Assembly (NCBI RefSeq): GCF_900112025.1
Contig: NZ_FOKL01000001.1
Location: 484,762-548,761, forward strand
DNA length: 64,000 nucleotides
Direction of reading: 5' to 3'
From: Janthinobacterium sp. 344
Lineage (GTDB): Bacteria > Pseudomonadota > Gammaproteobacteria > Burkholderiales > Burkholderiaceae_D
Below are positions 44,950 through 54,085 of the stretch, in pieces; the first letter of the stretch is position 1, and each line of letters starts with the position of its first letter. Under the pieces are notes generated by a model, which saw only the letters and a list, made by a program, of their open reading frames with translations, was not told the origin of the DNA and did not search any database. Made by a program: the position numbers and the translations under genes.

Positions 44950-45750
44950 TCAGGGTTGCAGCGCGCGCTCGAGAATGCGGCGAATCGCGCCATTGTTTTG
45001 CATGCGCACGATGGCGGCATTGAACTGGTCGATAAAATCATCGCGGTAGGGATATTTTCCCGGCTGGCGCAAGGTAAATCCCATGTAGCCCTGCTGGCTG
45101 GCCAGCTGCGCCGTTTCGTGGATCGCCTGCATCGGCGTACCGGCCTGGCGGTCGCGCCGGATGCGCTGCAATTCCCACTGCGCCGACAGGCGGTCGCTGA
45201 CATAGCAATCGATACGCCCGCGCATCAGCTTGAGCAAATTCGTGCGCGTTCCCTTCGCCGCATCGAGCACGACTTTCCCGCTGCGCAGCGCTTGCGTCAG
45301 CCCCGCATCGCCCAGCAGGAAGCCCGCATTGATGCCGATGTGCAAGCCACCATAATCGGCGGGCCAGTGCTCCAGCTTGCGCCTGGCCACCACCTCCTGG
45401 TTGCAGAACACCACCATCTGCTCCATCAGCAAGGGCACGGAATAGCGCATGTATGGCCGCTCGTCGCGCCACAAATACGGCGGATACAGGGCAAACGCCT
45501 CGCCCGTCTGCAGCATCAGCACGCCGCGCTTCCACGGCACGGGCCGCAACTGCACCTGGTATTGCGGCATCGCTTGCGCGGCCTCGCGCACGATCTCCGT
45601 ATAGATGCCCTTCAGCTGGCCGTTCTCGACATAGGAATACGGCGGATAGTCGTCGTCGCCATAGATGAGCACTGGCGACGCGGCGCACGCGGCCCCGGTG
45701 GCGAAAATGGACAGGCACAGCGCAACAGGGAGAAAGAACGGTCTGGGCAT
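44950..45750 (-). CDS. Periplasmic substrate-binding protein (SBP_bac_3 type)
   Basis: A 266-residue exported protein. After a signal peptide (MPRPFFLPVALCLSIFATGAACA) comes the amino-acid-binding fold: LIYGDDDYPPYSYVENGQLKGIYTEIVREAA, PVPWKRGVLMLQTGEAFALYP and LMRGRIDCYVSDRLSAQWEL. No ABC permease or ATPase is adjacent, so it may be an orphan binding protein or a sensor; many Oxalobacteraceae have several. It ends 34 nt from the T6SS tssA stop but is transcribed in the same direction downstream of it; a functional link is not implied. Confidence 0.87.
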   Translation of the reverse strand: MPRPFFLPVALCLSIFATGAACAASPVLIYGDDDYPPYSYVENGQLKGIYTEIVREAAQAMPQYQVQLRPVPWKRGVLMLQTGEAFALYPPYLWRDERPYMRYSVPLLMEQMVVFCNQEVVARRKLEHWPADYGGLHIGINAGFLLGDAGLTQALRSGKVVLDAAKGTRTNLLKLMRGRIDCYVSDRLSAQWELQRIRRDRQAGTPMQAIHETAQLASQQGYMGFTLRQPGKYPYRDDFIDQFNAAIVRMQNNGAIRRILERALQP

Positions 45751-45783
45751 GCCGGCAGGGTAGCATGGAAGACGTCAACACCA

Positions 45784-46803
45784 TCATCCGTTCGCACTGC
45801 CCATGCCCAGCATTTCGTCGAGCTGCGCCAGCGTGCCCTGGTCCTTGACGACGGCGCGCAGCCACAGGTGCAAGGGCAATTCCCCCCAGCTGGCGGCCTT
45901 GTCCGCCAGATAGGCGACCGGGCTGTGCGGTTCCGTGCGGCGGAAGAAATCGGCTACCTGGCGCAGCTGGGCCAGCGCCTGCTGGCGCTGCACGATGGCG
46001 CCGCCCTGGCCTGCGCCAGGTGCCGCAACGCCTGGCGCACCGGAGAAGTCCGCCTCGGGCGCCAGCGGCGCGATGAAATGGATGGCGCTTTCCAGCGCTT
46101 CGCGGGCGGCGCGAAAACTCGGGCCTTCGGTGCCGAAGCGCGCATCGACGCTGCGCTCGAGCGCCAGCAGCGATTGCATGCAGTACTGCGCATCGGCCAG
46201 CAAGCCATCGGCAAACTCGCGCGTGTTTTTCTGCCGCGCCGCCTCCATCTGCGCCAACGTCGCCGCGTCATCGCGGATCGACTCGCCCCAACCCTGTTCG
46301 GGCGCGCCCGCGCTGGCGGCGCGCTGGCGCGCCGCCTCGAAATCCTGCAGCGAAAACTGCCCGTCGGCGCCCGCCGTCAGCGGGATCTCGCGCACCAGCT
46401 GCGGCGTGCGCGACAAGAGCCAGAACAGGTTGCCGATGCGCTGTTCATGGTCATCGTCCTCGGCCAGCGGAAACAGGCCATCCCAATAGCGTTCGCACAA
46501 ACCGGCCAGCAGCGCATAGCCATCGCCCAGGCCACGGAAATGCCGCGTCTTGGCGTGCGCCTCGGCCAGCCAGACGGCCACCCGCAGATCCTTGCTGTGC
46601 GAGGCGATCAGCTGCTCGCAGCGCGTCGCCACGAACGGCCAGTCCGCCTCCTTCAATGCCGTCACCCACTCGCCCTGGTCCAGGCTGGGGTCATCGTGCT
46701 GGCGCGCGCGCGCGATGGCGTCGAGCTCCTGGCTGAAGGTGATATCGCCGCCGCAAGGGCTGACGGCGCTGACGGGGTGCAGCAACTGCTCGAGATTGAA
46801 CAT
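45784..46803 (-). CDS. tssA: T6SS protein TssA (ImpA N-terminal domain)
   Basis: A 339-residue cytosolic T6SS protein that primes and caps sheath polymerisation. The ImpA_N domain is plain: LLHPVSAVSPCGGDITFSQELDAIARARQHDDPSLDQGEWVTALKEADWPFVATRCEQLIASHSKDLRVAVWLAEA, then GLGDGYALLAGLCERYWDGLFPL. The C-terminal part ends with SPVAYLADKAASWGELPLHLWLRAVVKD, a VasL/TssA-like ending. The frame is open upstream inside clpV, but homology starts at MFNLEQLLHPVS (46803), 19 nt after the clpV stop. It is the last gene of the tssB-led operon. Confidence 0.92.
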   Translation of the reverse strand: MFNLEQLLHPVSAVSPCGGDITFSQELDAIARARQHDDPSLDQGEWVTALKEADWPFVATRCEQLIASHSKDLRVAVWLAEAHAKTRHFRGLGDGYALLAGLCERYWDGLFPLAEDDDHEQRIGNLFWLLSRTPQLVREIPLTAGADGQFSLQDFEAARQRAASAGAPEQGWGESIRDDAATLAQMEAARQKNTREFADGLLADAQYCMQSLLALERSVDARFGTEGPSFRAAREALESAIHFIAPLAPEADFSGAPGVAAPGAGQGGAIVQRQQALAQLRQVADFFRRTEPHSPVAYLADKAASWGELPLHLWLRAVVKDQGTLAQLDEMLGMGSANG

Positions 46804-46822
46804 GGCATGCTCCGGCGATGAT

Positions 46823-49474
46823 TTATTTGATGGTGTACTTGAACTGCCCCTGCTTGCTGGCGCCGACGCGGATGGAGGCAACCGGTTCGCCCTCGGCCAT
46901 GCGCGCCAGCACGGCTTCGGCGATCGCCGGCAGCACGCTGCCATTGAGGATCTGGTCGACATTGCGCGCGCCCGAATCAACCTCGGTGCAGCGCGCCAGC
47001 ACAGCCTCGACCAGCGCCGCATCGTGGCTGAACTGCGCCTGGTGGTTGCGCGCGATGCGCGCGCCGATGCGCGCCAGCTTCAAGGCGACGATCTCGGCCA
47101 GCACCGCGTCGTTCAGGGGATAGAACGGCAGCACCTTCAGGCGGCCCAGCAAGGCCGGCTTGAAATGCGCCACCAGTTGCGGGCGCACCAGCTCCTCCAG
47201 CGCGTCCGGCGTGGGCAATGCTTCCGCAGTCCGGTTCAGGCAGGCGGCCATCATGGCGCCCGAACCCAGGTTCGAGGTGGCGATGATGATGGTGTTGCGG
47301 AAATCGACTTCGCGGCCTTCCGCGTCATCGAGCACGCCCTTGTCGAACACCTGGAAAAACAATTCCAGCACGTCGGGGTGGGCCTTTTCCGCCTCGTCGA
47401 GCAGCACCACGCTGTAGGGCTGGCGCCGCACGGCTTCCGTCAGCACGCCGCCCTCGCCGTAGCCCACATAGCCGGGCGGCGAACCTTTCAGGCCGGCCAC
47501 GCTGTGCGCTTCCTGGTATTCGCTCATGTTCAAGGTGATCAGCTTGCGCTCGCCGCCGTACAGCAGCTCGGCCAGCGCCAGCGCCATTTCCGTCTTGCCC
47601 GTGCCCGACGGTCCCGTGAACAGGAACACGGCTTGCGGCTTGTTCGGATCATCCAGATTGGCGCGCGCCGTGCGCACGCGCTGCGCCACCGCGGCGATGA
47701 CATGGTCCTGCCCCAGCACCCGTTCGCGCAGCGCCGCATCCAAGGTCAGCACCGTGCGGATCTCGTCCTTGACCATCTTGCCCAGCGGGATGCCGGTCCA
47801 GGCAGCGACGATGCCCGCCACCACCTGCGCGTCGACTTCCAGCGGCGCCAGCGGCGCTTCTCCCTGCAGCGCGGCCAGTTCCTCCTTCAGCGCCAGCAGG
47901 CGCGCCGCGCCGCTTTCGCCCGGACGCTCGTCGCGCAACTGCGTGCGCAAGTCGCCGATCTGCGCCACCAGCGCCTTTTCACGCTGCCAGCGCTGCGCCA
48001 GCCCGGCGACGAATGCCTGCCCGCCCTCATGCTCGCGCCGCAGCTGCGCCAGGCGCGCCGTACCCGCTTTATCGGCCACCTCGCCATCGGCAGCCTCGCG
48101 CTCCAGGGCGGCGATTTCCGCGCCGATGCGCTCCTGCTGGCGGTGCGCGTTTTCCAGCTGCGCCGGCGTGGCGCTCTGGCCCAGGGCCACCTTGGCGCAA
48201 GCCGTATCGAGCACGCTGATGGCCTTGTCGGGCAGCTGGCGCCCGCTGATGTAGCGGTGCGACAGGCGCACGGCGTCGACGATGGCGGCGTCGCGCACGC
48301 GGATGCCGAAATGGCGCTCCATCAATGGCGCCATGGCGCGCAGCATGGCGCAGGCGATATCTTCGCTCGGTTCCTCCACCTTCACCACCTGGAAGCGCCG
48401 CGCCAGCGCCGCATCCTTTTCAAAGTATTTTTTGTACTCGCTCCAGGTGGTGGCGGCGATCGTGCGCAGGGCGCCGCGCGCCAGCGCCGGTTTCAGCAGA
48501 TTGGCCGCGTCGTTCTGCCCCGCCTGGCCGCCGGCGCCGATCATGGTGTGCGCCTCGTCGATGAACAGAATGATGGGGTGCGGGCTTTTCGCCACCTCGT
48601 CGATGACATTTTTCAGGCGGCTTTCGAATTCGCCCTTCACGCTGGCACCCGCCTGCAGCAGTCCCATGTCGAGCGTGTGGATGTGCGCGCCCTGCAGCAC
48701 CTCGGGCACGTCGCCGGTGGCGATGCGCAGGGCCAGGCCTTCCACGACGGCCGTCTTGCCCACGCCCGCCTCGCCCGTCAGGATGGGATTGTTCTGGCGC
48801 CGGCGCAGCAGGATATCGACGGCCTGGCGAATCTCCGCCTCGCGGCCGATCACGGGATCGAGCTTGCCATCGCGCGCCAGCTGCGTCAGGTCGGTGGTGA
48901 ACTGGTCCAGCGCCGGGGTTTTCGTCGCCAGCGTCGTCGCTGGATCGTCAGATCCCTCGGACGATGGCGGCGGCGCCGCACTGTCCTCTTCGGAACCGGC
49001 CGTCAGCTTGTCGGGATGGTGCTTCAACTGCTCCACGCTGAAGCGGGCGAACAGTTTCGAGCCACGGTAGGCCAGCTGCGACAGCTCCGGCTCCGTCAGC
49101 AGCGCCAACAGCAAATGCCGGCTGCGGATGGCGGCCGGCTGCGCGGCATCCGCCGATGCGCCCAGCGAGGCGATCAGCCAGGCGTGTTCGAACAGCAGCG
49201 GCAGATGGGGAGAGAATACAGGCGTGCGCGCGCTGCCCGTCTTGAAGCCGCCGATCTCGCGGCGCAGGTCCGCTTCCAGCGCCGTCAGGCTGATTTCGCT
49301 GCGCCGCGCGATGGTGACGAAATCGCTGCGCTCCTGCTCCAGCAAGGCCAGAAACAGGTGTTCGATATCGACTTCGTACTGGCCCAGTCCCACGCAGATG
49401 CCGGCGGCGCGGGTGGCCGCCGTGCGCGCCGTGTCATTGAGCTTGCTGATCAGCGTTTTCAGGTTATTGCTCAT
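46823..49474 (-). CDS. tssH: T6SS AAA+ ATPase TssH/ClpV
   Basis: An 883-residue ClpB-like unfoldase that disassembles the contracted TssB-TssC sheath. A ClpN domain covers about 1-150, including a linker rich in Ser, Glu and Pro near 160-180. The first AAA domain has Walker A GEAGVGKT (234-241) and Walker B ILFIDEAH (302-309). A coiled-coil middle domain lies at about 430-530. The second AAA domain has Walker A GPSGTGKT (621-628), VVLLDEAEKAHPDV and IIATSNLGS. It overlaps tssE by four bases (ATGA) and is followed by tssA. Confidence 0.96.
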   Translation of the reverse strand: MSNNLKTLISKLNDTARTAATRAAGICVGLGQYEVDIEHLFLALLEQERSDFVTIARRSEISLTALEADLRREIGGFKTGSARTPVFSPHLPLLFEHAWLIASLGASADAAQPAAIRSRHLLLALLTEPELSQLAYRGSKLFARFSVEQLKHHPDKLTAGSEEDSAAPPPSSEGSDDPATTLATKTPALDQFTTDLTQLARDGKLDPVIGREAEIRQAVDILLRRRQNNPILTGEAGVGKTAVVEGLALRIATGDVPEVLQGAHIHTLDMGLLQAGASVKGEFESRLKNVIDEVAKSPHPIILFIDEAHTMIGAGGQAGQNDAANLLKPALARGALRTIAATTWSEYKKYFEKDAALARRFQVVKVEEPSEDIACAMLRAMAPLMERHFGIRVRDAAIVDAVRLSHRYISGRQLPDKAISVLDTACAKVALGQSATPAQLENAHRQQERIGAEIAALEREAADGEVADKAGTARLAQLRREHEGGQAFVAGLAQRWQREKALVAQIGDLRTQLRDERPGESGAARLLALKEELAALQGEAPLAPLEVDAQVVAGIVAAWTGIPLGKMVKDEIRTVLTLDAALRERVLGQDHVIAAVAQRVRTARANLDDPNKPQAVFLFTGPSGTGKTEMALALAELLYGGERKLITLNMSEYQEAHSVAGLKGSPPGYVGYGEGGVLTEAVRRQPYSVVLLDEAEKAHPDVLELFFQVFDKGVLDDAEGREVDFRNTIIIATSNLGSGAMMAACLNRTAEALPTPDALEELVRPQLVAHFKPALLGRLKVLPFYPLNDAVLAEIVALKLARIGARIARNHQAQFSHDAALVEAVLARCTEVDSGARNVDQILNGSVLPAIAEAVLARMAEGEPVASIRVGASKQGQFKYTIK

Positions 49475-49947
49475 ATGGCGGCTCCCTTGCGGTTGATCGA
49501 ATAGCGCAGCGACGACGGTTGCAGCACGGCGTCGAAATTGACCATCTCGCCGCCGCAGGCCACGGCCAAGGTGCCGCTGATGACGAAGCCGACCTTGTTG
49601 ATGGCGCCCGCCTCGCGCTCCAGGCGCGCGCGCACATTGCGCAGGCGCGGCTCGTGGCGTTCGATGGCCGCCTTGAGCGCGGCGCAGATGCGCGCGCGGT
49701 CATCGCTGCTGGACAGGCACATGCCGGCAAAGTCGATCAGGCCATAGTTGACGATGGAGGCGGCGCATTCGGGATAGGCGTCGAGGGCACCCGGTGGCAG
49801 GGCGACGCGCGTGTTGAGCAATTCCTCCAGGTCGCGCGCCACCGCATCTTTCAGCTGCTCAAGCGAGAGGCGCGCCGCCACGCCGCCCTGCCCGCTGCCG
49901 CCATCGCCCATCAGGCGGTCGAACAAACCGGGTACATAACTGTCCAT
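49471..49947 (-). CDS. tssE: T6SS baseplate protein TssE (gp25-like)
   Basis: A 158-residue gp25/TssE protein of the T6SS baseplate wedge. It opens GLFDRLMGDG and shows LEQLKDAVARDLEELLNTRVALPPG, VNYGLIDFAGM and EPRLRNVRARLEREAGAINKVGFVISGTL, all typical. Its partners TssF and TssG normally follow directly, but here the next gene is clpV, joined by a four-base overlap. It starts 64 nt after the hcp stop. Confidence 0.93.
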   Translation of the reverse strand: MDSYVPGLFDRLMGDGGSGQGGVAARLSLEQLKDAVARDLEELLNTRVALPPGALDAYPECAASIVNYGLIDFAGMCLSSSDDRARICAALKAAIERHEPRLRNVRARLEREAGAINKVGFVISGTLAVACGGEMVNFDAVLQPSSLRYSINRKGAAI

Positions 49948-50011
49948 GCATGCTCCTCAAAAGTCAGCGGCACGCGCCGGAGGCTATCCGCCGCGTGCCG
50001 CGCACAATGGA

Positions 50012-50503
50012 TCAAGCCACGCGGTTCGCGGCCAGGTCCCAGCCGCCCGAGGTATTGCCGCCGGCGCCGCCCGTGACTTTTTGCTGCGTGTATTTCCACT
50101 TCACTTTCGAGAATTTGAAGCCGACGTGTTCACCCAGGATGTCGCCTTCCTCCACGTTCGGCGTGACGGCGCCGATCAGCACATTCTCGATCTCGATTTC
50201 AAAGTACTTGACGCGCTCGCCCTGGCCGTCGGCGCGCATGAATTCGAAACGCGCCTTGGGGATGGTCTTGCCGGCCGAGCAGGTCTGCAGCAGCACCGGC
50301 GAGGCCAGGTCGGCCAGCTTGGAGATGACGATATCCTTGTGCTCGCAGCGCTCGGCCGTGTGGCCGCCACCCGTCGAGGCGGTGGCCGATTTCGGTTGCT
50401 CGACGCTCCAGCTGACCGATTTGCACTCGATCCAGTCCTTGTGCTTGTCATCGGTGGACTCGCCCTTGATGCCGTCTATCTGCAGATATACATCGATTGC
50501 CAT
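50012..50503 (-). CDS. hcp: T6SS tube protein Hcp (TssD)
   Basis: A 163-residue Hcp that stacks as hexamers to form the inner tube and is itself exported. MAIDVYLQIDGIKGESTDDKHKDWIECKSVSWSVEQP is the canonical N-terminus. It continues with CEHKDIVISKLADLASPVLLQTCSAGKTIPKARFEFMRADGQGERVKYFEIEIENVLI and ends KVKWKYTQQKVTGGAGGNTSGGWDLAANRVA. It lies between tssC (35 nt) and tssE (64 nt) in the operon, so it is the structural tube protein. No effector fusion is seen. Confidence 0.96.
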   Translation of the reverse strand: MAIDVYLQIDGIKGESTDDKHKDWIECKSVSWSVEQPKSATASTGGGHTAERCEHKDIVISKLADLASPVLLQTCSAGKTIPKARFEFMRADGQGERVKYFEIEIENVLIGAVTPNVEEGDILGEHVGFKFSKVKWKYTQQKVTGGAGGNTSGGWDLAANRVA

Positions 50504-50538
50504 GGTGTGCTCCTCTGGTTGAAAGATGATCCACTGGA

Positions 50539-52035
50539 TCAGGAATTGGTCGACTTCGGCAACTCCGCGACCAGTCGGAGCGAAACGGATAATTCGTCGA
50601 GCTGGAAGTGCGGGCGCAGGAAGGAGACGGCGCGGTACACGCCGGGGCGGCCCGCAACTTCATGCACCTGCACCGACGCCTCGCGCAGGGGAAACTGCGC
50701 CTTTTGCTCCTGGCTGGCGTTATCGTCGAGCAGCACGTACTGCATCAGCCAGCGGTTCAGGAAATCCTCCACGTTGGAGGCGGCGGCAAAGCTGCCGATC
50801 TTGTCGCGCATCATGGCCTTCATGTAGTGGGCGATGCGCGAGACGGCGAAGATGTACTGCAGCTGCGACGACAGCACCGCATTCGCATTGGCCGCGTCGC
50901 TGTTGTACTTGCGGCTTTTCTGCGCCGACTGGGCGCCGAAAAACGCCGCATACGCCGTATTCTTGCAGTGCACCAGCGAGATGAACCCCAGGTCGCTCAA
51001 TTCCTTTTCGCGCCGGTCGGTAATCGCCACTTCGGCCGGACATTTCAGGGCCACGTCGCCCTCGTCCGTCTTGAATGTGTGGGTCGGCAGGTCGTCCACC
51101 AGGCCGCCGCCTTCCACGCCGCGGATGGCGGCGCACCAGCCGTAGTCGGCGAAGGCGCGCGTCAGCTTGCTGCCAAACGCATACGCGGCGTTACACCACA
51201 AGTATTTATGGTGGTCGCTGCCGTCGACTTCCTCGACGAAGTTGAAGCCTTCGACGGTGGTGCCGTCGAGGGGATTGAATGGCAGCCGGCCCAGGAAGCG
51301 GGGCAAGGTCAGGCCCACATAGCGCGCATCCTCGGACTCGCGGAAGGCTTTCCATTTCGCATACTCGATGGTGTCGAAGACTTTCGCCAGATCGCGCGGC
51401 TTGCCCAGGTCGCCGTAGCTTTCCAGGCCAAACAGTTCCGGCGCGGCCGAGGCGATGAACGGCGCGTGGGCCGCGGCGGCGATGTGCGACATCTGCTCGA
51501 CAAAATACATGTCTTCCGGCTGGCGCGAAATGGCGAAGTCGCCCAGCAGCGCGGCGAACGGCGCGCCGCCGAAGGTGCCGAATTCCTCTTCGTAGACCTT
51601 CTTGAACATGCTGCTCTGGTCGAACTCCAGCGCCGCCTGGAAATCCTTCACCAGCTCGCGCTTGGTGGCGTTGAACATGCGGATCTGCAGCCGCGTGCCC
51701 GTGTCGGAATTGCCGACCAGGTAGCGCAGTCCCGTCCAGCTTTGCTCCAGTTGCTGGAACGGCGCCGCGTGCATGATTTCACTGAGCTGGGCGGAAATCA
51801 GGCCGTCGATTTCGGCCACCCGCGCGTCCAAGGTAGCCGACAGGCTGTGCGACATCAGCACCGTGCCATCGAGCACCTGCGCCACCAGTTCCGAGATCAG
51901 GTCGCGCGCGCGCGCATGTTCCGCGCCGGACTTGGCGACGCGGCTTTGTTCGACGATCTGGTCGAGCAGATCGGTCGCCTGGGCCGGCGCGCTGGCCGCC
52001 GCCTGCACTGCGTGATCTTCTGCCTGTGCATTCAT
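50539..52035 (-). CDS. tssC: T6SS sheath large subunit TssC
   Basis: A 498-residue protein that with TssB forms the contractile sheath. Landmarks are FQQLEQSWTGLRYLVGNSDTGTRLQIRMFNATKRELVKDF, GTFGGAPFAALLGDFAISR, FRESEDARYVGLTLPRFLGRLPF, and a C-terminal QYVLLDDNASQEQKAQFPLREASVQVHEVAGRPGVYRAV. The length is standard. It starts 1 nt after the tssB stop, the usual coupling of the two sheath genes. Confidence 0.97.
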   Translation of the reverse strand: MNAQAEDHAVQAAASAPAQATDLLDQIVEQSRVAKSGAEHARARDLISELVAQVLDGTVLMSHSLSATLDARVAEIDGLISAQLSEIMHAAPFQQLEQSWTGLRYLVGNSDTGTRLQIRMFNATKRELVKDFQAALEFDQSSMFKKVYEEEFGTFGGAPFAALLGDFAISRQPEDMYFVEQMSHIAAAAHAPFIASAAPELFGLESYGDLGKPRDLAKVFDTIEYAKWKAFRESEDARYVGLTLPRFLGRLPFNPLDGTTVEGFNFVEEVDGSDHHKYLWCNAAYAFGSKLTRAFADYGWCAAIRGVEGGGLVDDLPTHTFKTDEGDVALKCPAEVAITDRREKELSDLGFISLVHCKNTAYAAFFGAQSAQKSRKYNSDAANANAVLSSQLQYIFAVSRIAHYMKAMMRDKIGSFAAASNVEDFLNRWLMQYVLLDDNASQEQKAQFPLREASVQVHEVAGRPGVYRAVSFLRPHFQLDELSVSLRLVAELPKSTNS

Positions 52036-52036
52036 C

Positions 52037-52546
52037 TCAATCCTCCTGCGCCGGGAACTGCGGTTTCAGGGTGGCCAGGCTGTCGGTGTTGTTCAGCACT
52101 TCCGTCAGCAGGTCTTCCAGCTTGTCGTTGCCGGCCAGCTTGTTGCGCAGGTCGGCCAGCTTGGTGCGCGCGTCGAGCAGCTTGCGCAAGGGATCGACCT
52201 GGCGCACCACCGATTCCGGGCGAAAGTCATCCATTGAACGGAAATGCAGGTCGACGGCGAAGGTGCCGCCCGCCTCGCTGAGACGATTCTGCACGGCGAA
52301 ACGCGCCACCGGCTCCACGCCGGCCAGCACTTCGTCGAAATTGTCGCGGTCGAGGGCAACGAACTTGCGGTCCTTCAGACGCTTTTTCTCGCTATCGGGA
52401 TTGCCGCCGAAGTCGCCCAGCACGCCGACGACGAAGGGCAGCTCCTTGTTTTCAATGGCGTCGCCGATTTCGACGTCGTAGGTCATTTGCACGCGCGGCG
52501 CGCGTATTTTTTGCAGGCGTTTCTGGACGCTGTCGGACTTGGGCAT
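52037..52546 (-). CDS. tssB: T6SS sheath small subunit TssB
   Basis: A 169-residue sheath protein. SDSVQKRLQKIRAPRVQMTYDVEIGDAIENKELPFVVGVLGDFGG is diagnostic, followed by LKDRKFVALDRDNFDEVLAGVEP and FRSMDDFRPESVVRQVDPLRKLLDARTKLADLRNKLAGNDKLEDLLTEVL. It couples to tssC with 1 nt between them and lies 37 nt after the TPR-like lipoprotein gene. Normal length. Confidence 0.97.
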   Translation of the reverse strand: MPKSDSVQKRLQKIRAPRVQMTYDVEIGDAIENKELPFVVGVLGDFGGNPDSEKKRLKDRKFVALDRDNFDEVLAGVEPVARFAVQNRLSEAGGTFAVDLHFRSMDDFRPESVVRQVDPLRKLLDARTKLADLRNKLAGNDKLEDLLTEVLNNTDSLATLKPQFPAQED

Positions 52547-52583
52547 GTCGCTTCCTTTGCAAGGGGGTGAGGGAGTCGCCGGC

Positions 52584-53180
52584 TTATTTCAGGCCGCTGA
52601 ACGGGTCGGCCGTGCCGCTCGCCGCTGGCGCGCCTTTGGAGGCCGCCGCCGGCGCGCCCGCGCCCGTGGCGCGCTTGCCGGCAGCTGGCGGGCGCTTGGC
52701 CGGCGGCACCAGCACTTCCTCGCCGATGCTCACGCGCAGCAACTTGGCCAGGTCCTGCGCTTCCGAGCGCAGCGAGCCATTCAGGTTGTTTTGCCGCGAC
52801 AGGTCGGTCAGGGCCTTGCCAGACAGGCGCAAGCCGCTGACGGCGACGATGCTGTTGGCCACCTTGTCGTCCGGGTCGCGCTCGAGCGCCTCGAGCGCAT
52901 GGCCGATGGCGTCGCCGTACTGGCCGCGGTCGAACTTCATCTGCGCCATTTGCAGCCACGGCGCCTTGTCGGCCGGATAGCTGGTGCCGCCCCCCTTGAG
53001 CAAGGTCATGGCCCGTTCGTACTGGCCGGCGCGCGCGGCCGCATCGGCATCGCTCATGACTTGCGCCAGGGTCGGCGCGGCAGGTTTTTTGGGCGCCACC
53101 GGTTCCGGCGTGGCGCAGGCGGCCAGCAGCAAGGCGCTGGCGAGACAGGCTATACGGGGCAAGGTCATGGCTGGCTTCAT
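52584..53180 (-). CDS. T6SS-associated lipoprotein with TPR-like region
   Basis: A 198-residue lipoprotein. The signal ends in a lipobox (LLLAAC, Cys22). A TPR-like helical region at about 38-110 (LAQVMSDADAAARAGQYERAMTLLKGGGTSYPADKAPWLQMAQMKFDRGQYGDAIGHALEALERDPDD) is followed by an Ala/Pro/Gly-rich tail. AAGGA lies eight bases before the ATG. It leads the tssB-tssC-hcp-tssE-tssH-tssA operon and diverges from tssJ. I know similar lipoproteins from other T6SS loci but no settled name; a role in assembly or in anchoring to the outer membrane is inference. Confidence 0.83.
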   Translation of the reverse strand: MKPAMTLPRIACLASALLLAACATPEPVAPKKPAAPTLAQVMSDADAAARAGQYERAMTLLKGGGTSYPADKAPWLQMAQMKFDRGQYGDAIGHALEALERDPDDKVANSIVAVSGLRLSGKALTDLSRQNNLNGSLRSEAQDLAKLLRVSIGEEVLVPPAKRPPAAGKRATGAGAPAAASKGAPAASGTADPFSGLK

Positions 53181-53460
53181 CTGGGCATTCCTTCACGAGG
53201 AGGACGCTACCGCTGGGAAAGATGGGCGGCGCCGTGGTGGAGGCCATTATTGATCGCCAATTTTTTTGCCAGGTTGAGATTAATCAGCAAAGAAGAAGTT
53301 CCACTCGACAGCGTGCCGCAAGGCGAACAATCCTGATCTGGCACAGTAATTTCTTCGATCACGGACGGTCTTTGCGCCACCGCAAGCAGGCCGCTGGCAC
53401 ATGCGATTAAATGGCTGCAGCACTTTCTTTCCCCATGTAATTTTCTGCGAAGGCAGGCCC

Positions 53461-54048
53461 ATGCGATATCCCCTTCCGTTCCGCCTGCCGCTCATGCACC
53501 TCCTTTTGCTGCTGCCGCTGACCGGCTGCGCGGGCGGCGCCATCGGCTCCCTGGCCAGCGCGGCGCTGCAAATGGCGGGCGTGGCCAAGCCGCCAGCGGA
53601 GCTGCCCGACGCGCAAAAGCCGCCGCGCAATGTCCGCATCCACCTGCACGCGGCGCAGCGCCTGAACACCGATGCCGAAGGCCGTCCGCTGGCGCTGGTG
53701 GCGCGCATCTACAAGCTGCGCCAGAGCGCCGCCTTCGAACAGGCCGCCTACGACAGCTTCCTCGATGCGCAGAAGGAAAAAGCCGCGCTGGGCGCCGATC
53801 TGATGGAAGTCAAGGAAGTGCTGCTGGTGCCTGGCCAGCGCTACGAGATCGAGGAAAAAGTCAGCAAGGAAGCGTATTTCATCGGCGTCGTGGCCCTGTT
53901 CCGCGCGCCCGCGGCGCAGCGCTGGCGCGCCACCTTTGCCGCCGCCGACGCGGAGCGTGGCGGCATCACGGTCGGCCTGCATGCCTGCGCGCTGAGCGTG
54001 GGCGGCGGCGGCGCCATGGCCGCGCTGTCGTCCGTACGCTGCCAGTAA
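53461..54048 (+). CDS. tssJ: T6SS outer-membrane lipoprotein TssJ
   Basis: A 195-residue lipoprotein of the membrane complex that contacts TssM. The signal (LPLMHLLLLLPLTGC) ends in a lipobox with the lipidated Cys at about 23. The transthyretin-like domain shows RNVRIHLHAAQRLNTDAEGRPLALVARIYKLRQSAAFEQAAYDSFL, LMEVKEVLLVPGQRYEIEEKVSKEAYFIGVVALFR and a Cys near each end of the C-terminal part. The start MRYPLPF is chosen from the signal peptide. It is first in the tssJ-tssK-tssL operon, divergent from the tssB operon. Confidence 0.92.
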   Translation: MRYPLPFRLPLMHLLLLLPLTGCAGGAIGSLASAALQMAGVAKPPAELPDAQKPPRNVRIHLHAAQRLNTDAEGRPLALVARIYKLRQSAAFEQAAYDSFLDAQKEKAALGADLMEVKEVLLVPGQRYEIEEKVSKEAYFIGVVALFRAPAAQRWRATFAAADAERGGITVGLHACALSVGGGGAMAALSSVRCQ

Positions 54049-54085
54049 GCCATTCATCACACCGCCACACACGAGGAGAAACGAC

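Noticed and set aside
44950-45750. Binding protein as part of the T6SS locus
   Set aside because: It is close to tssA, but its family is a transport/sensing protein with no known T6SS role; proximity alone does not support membership.
46550-49504. Open frame of 984 codons on the plus strand opposite clpV
   Set aside because: The minus-strand ClpV has full Walker motifs and correct length. The plus-strand translation is Gln/Arg/His-rich shadow sequence without homology.
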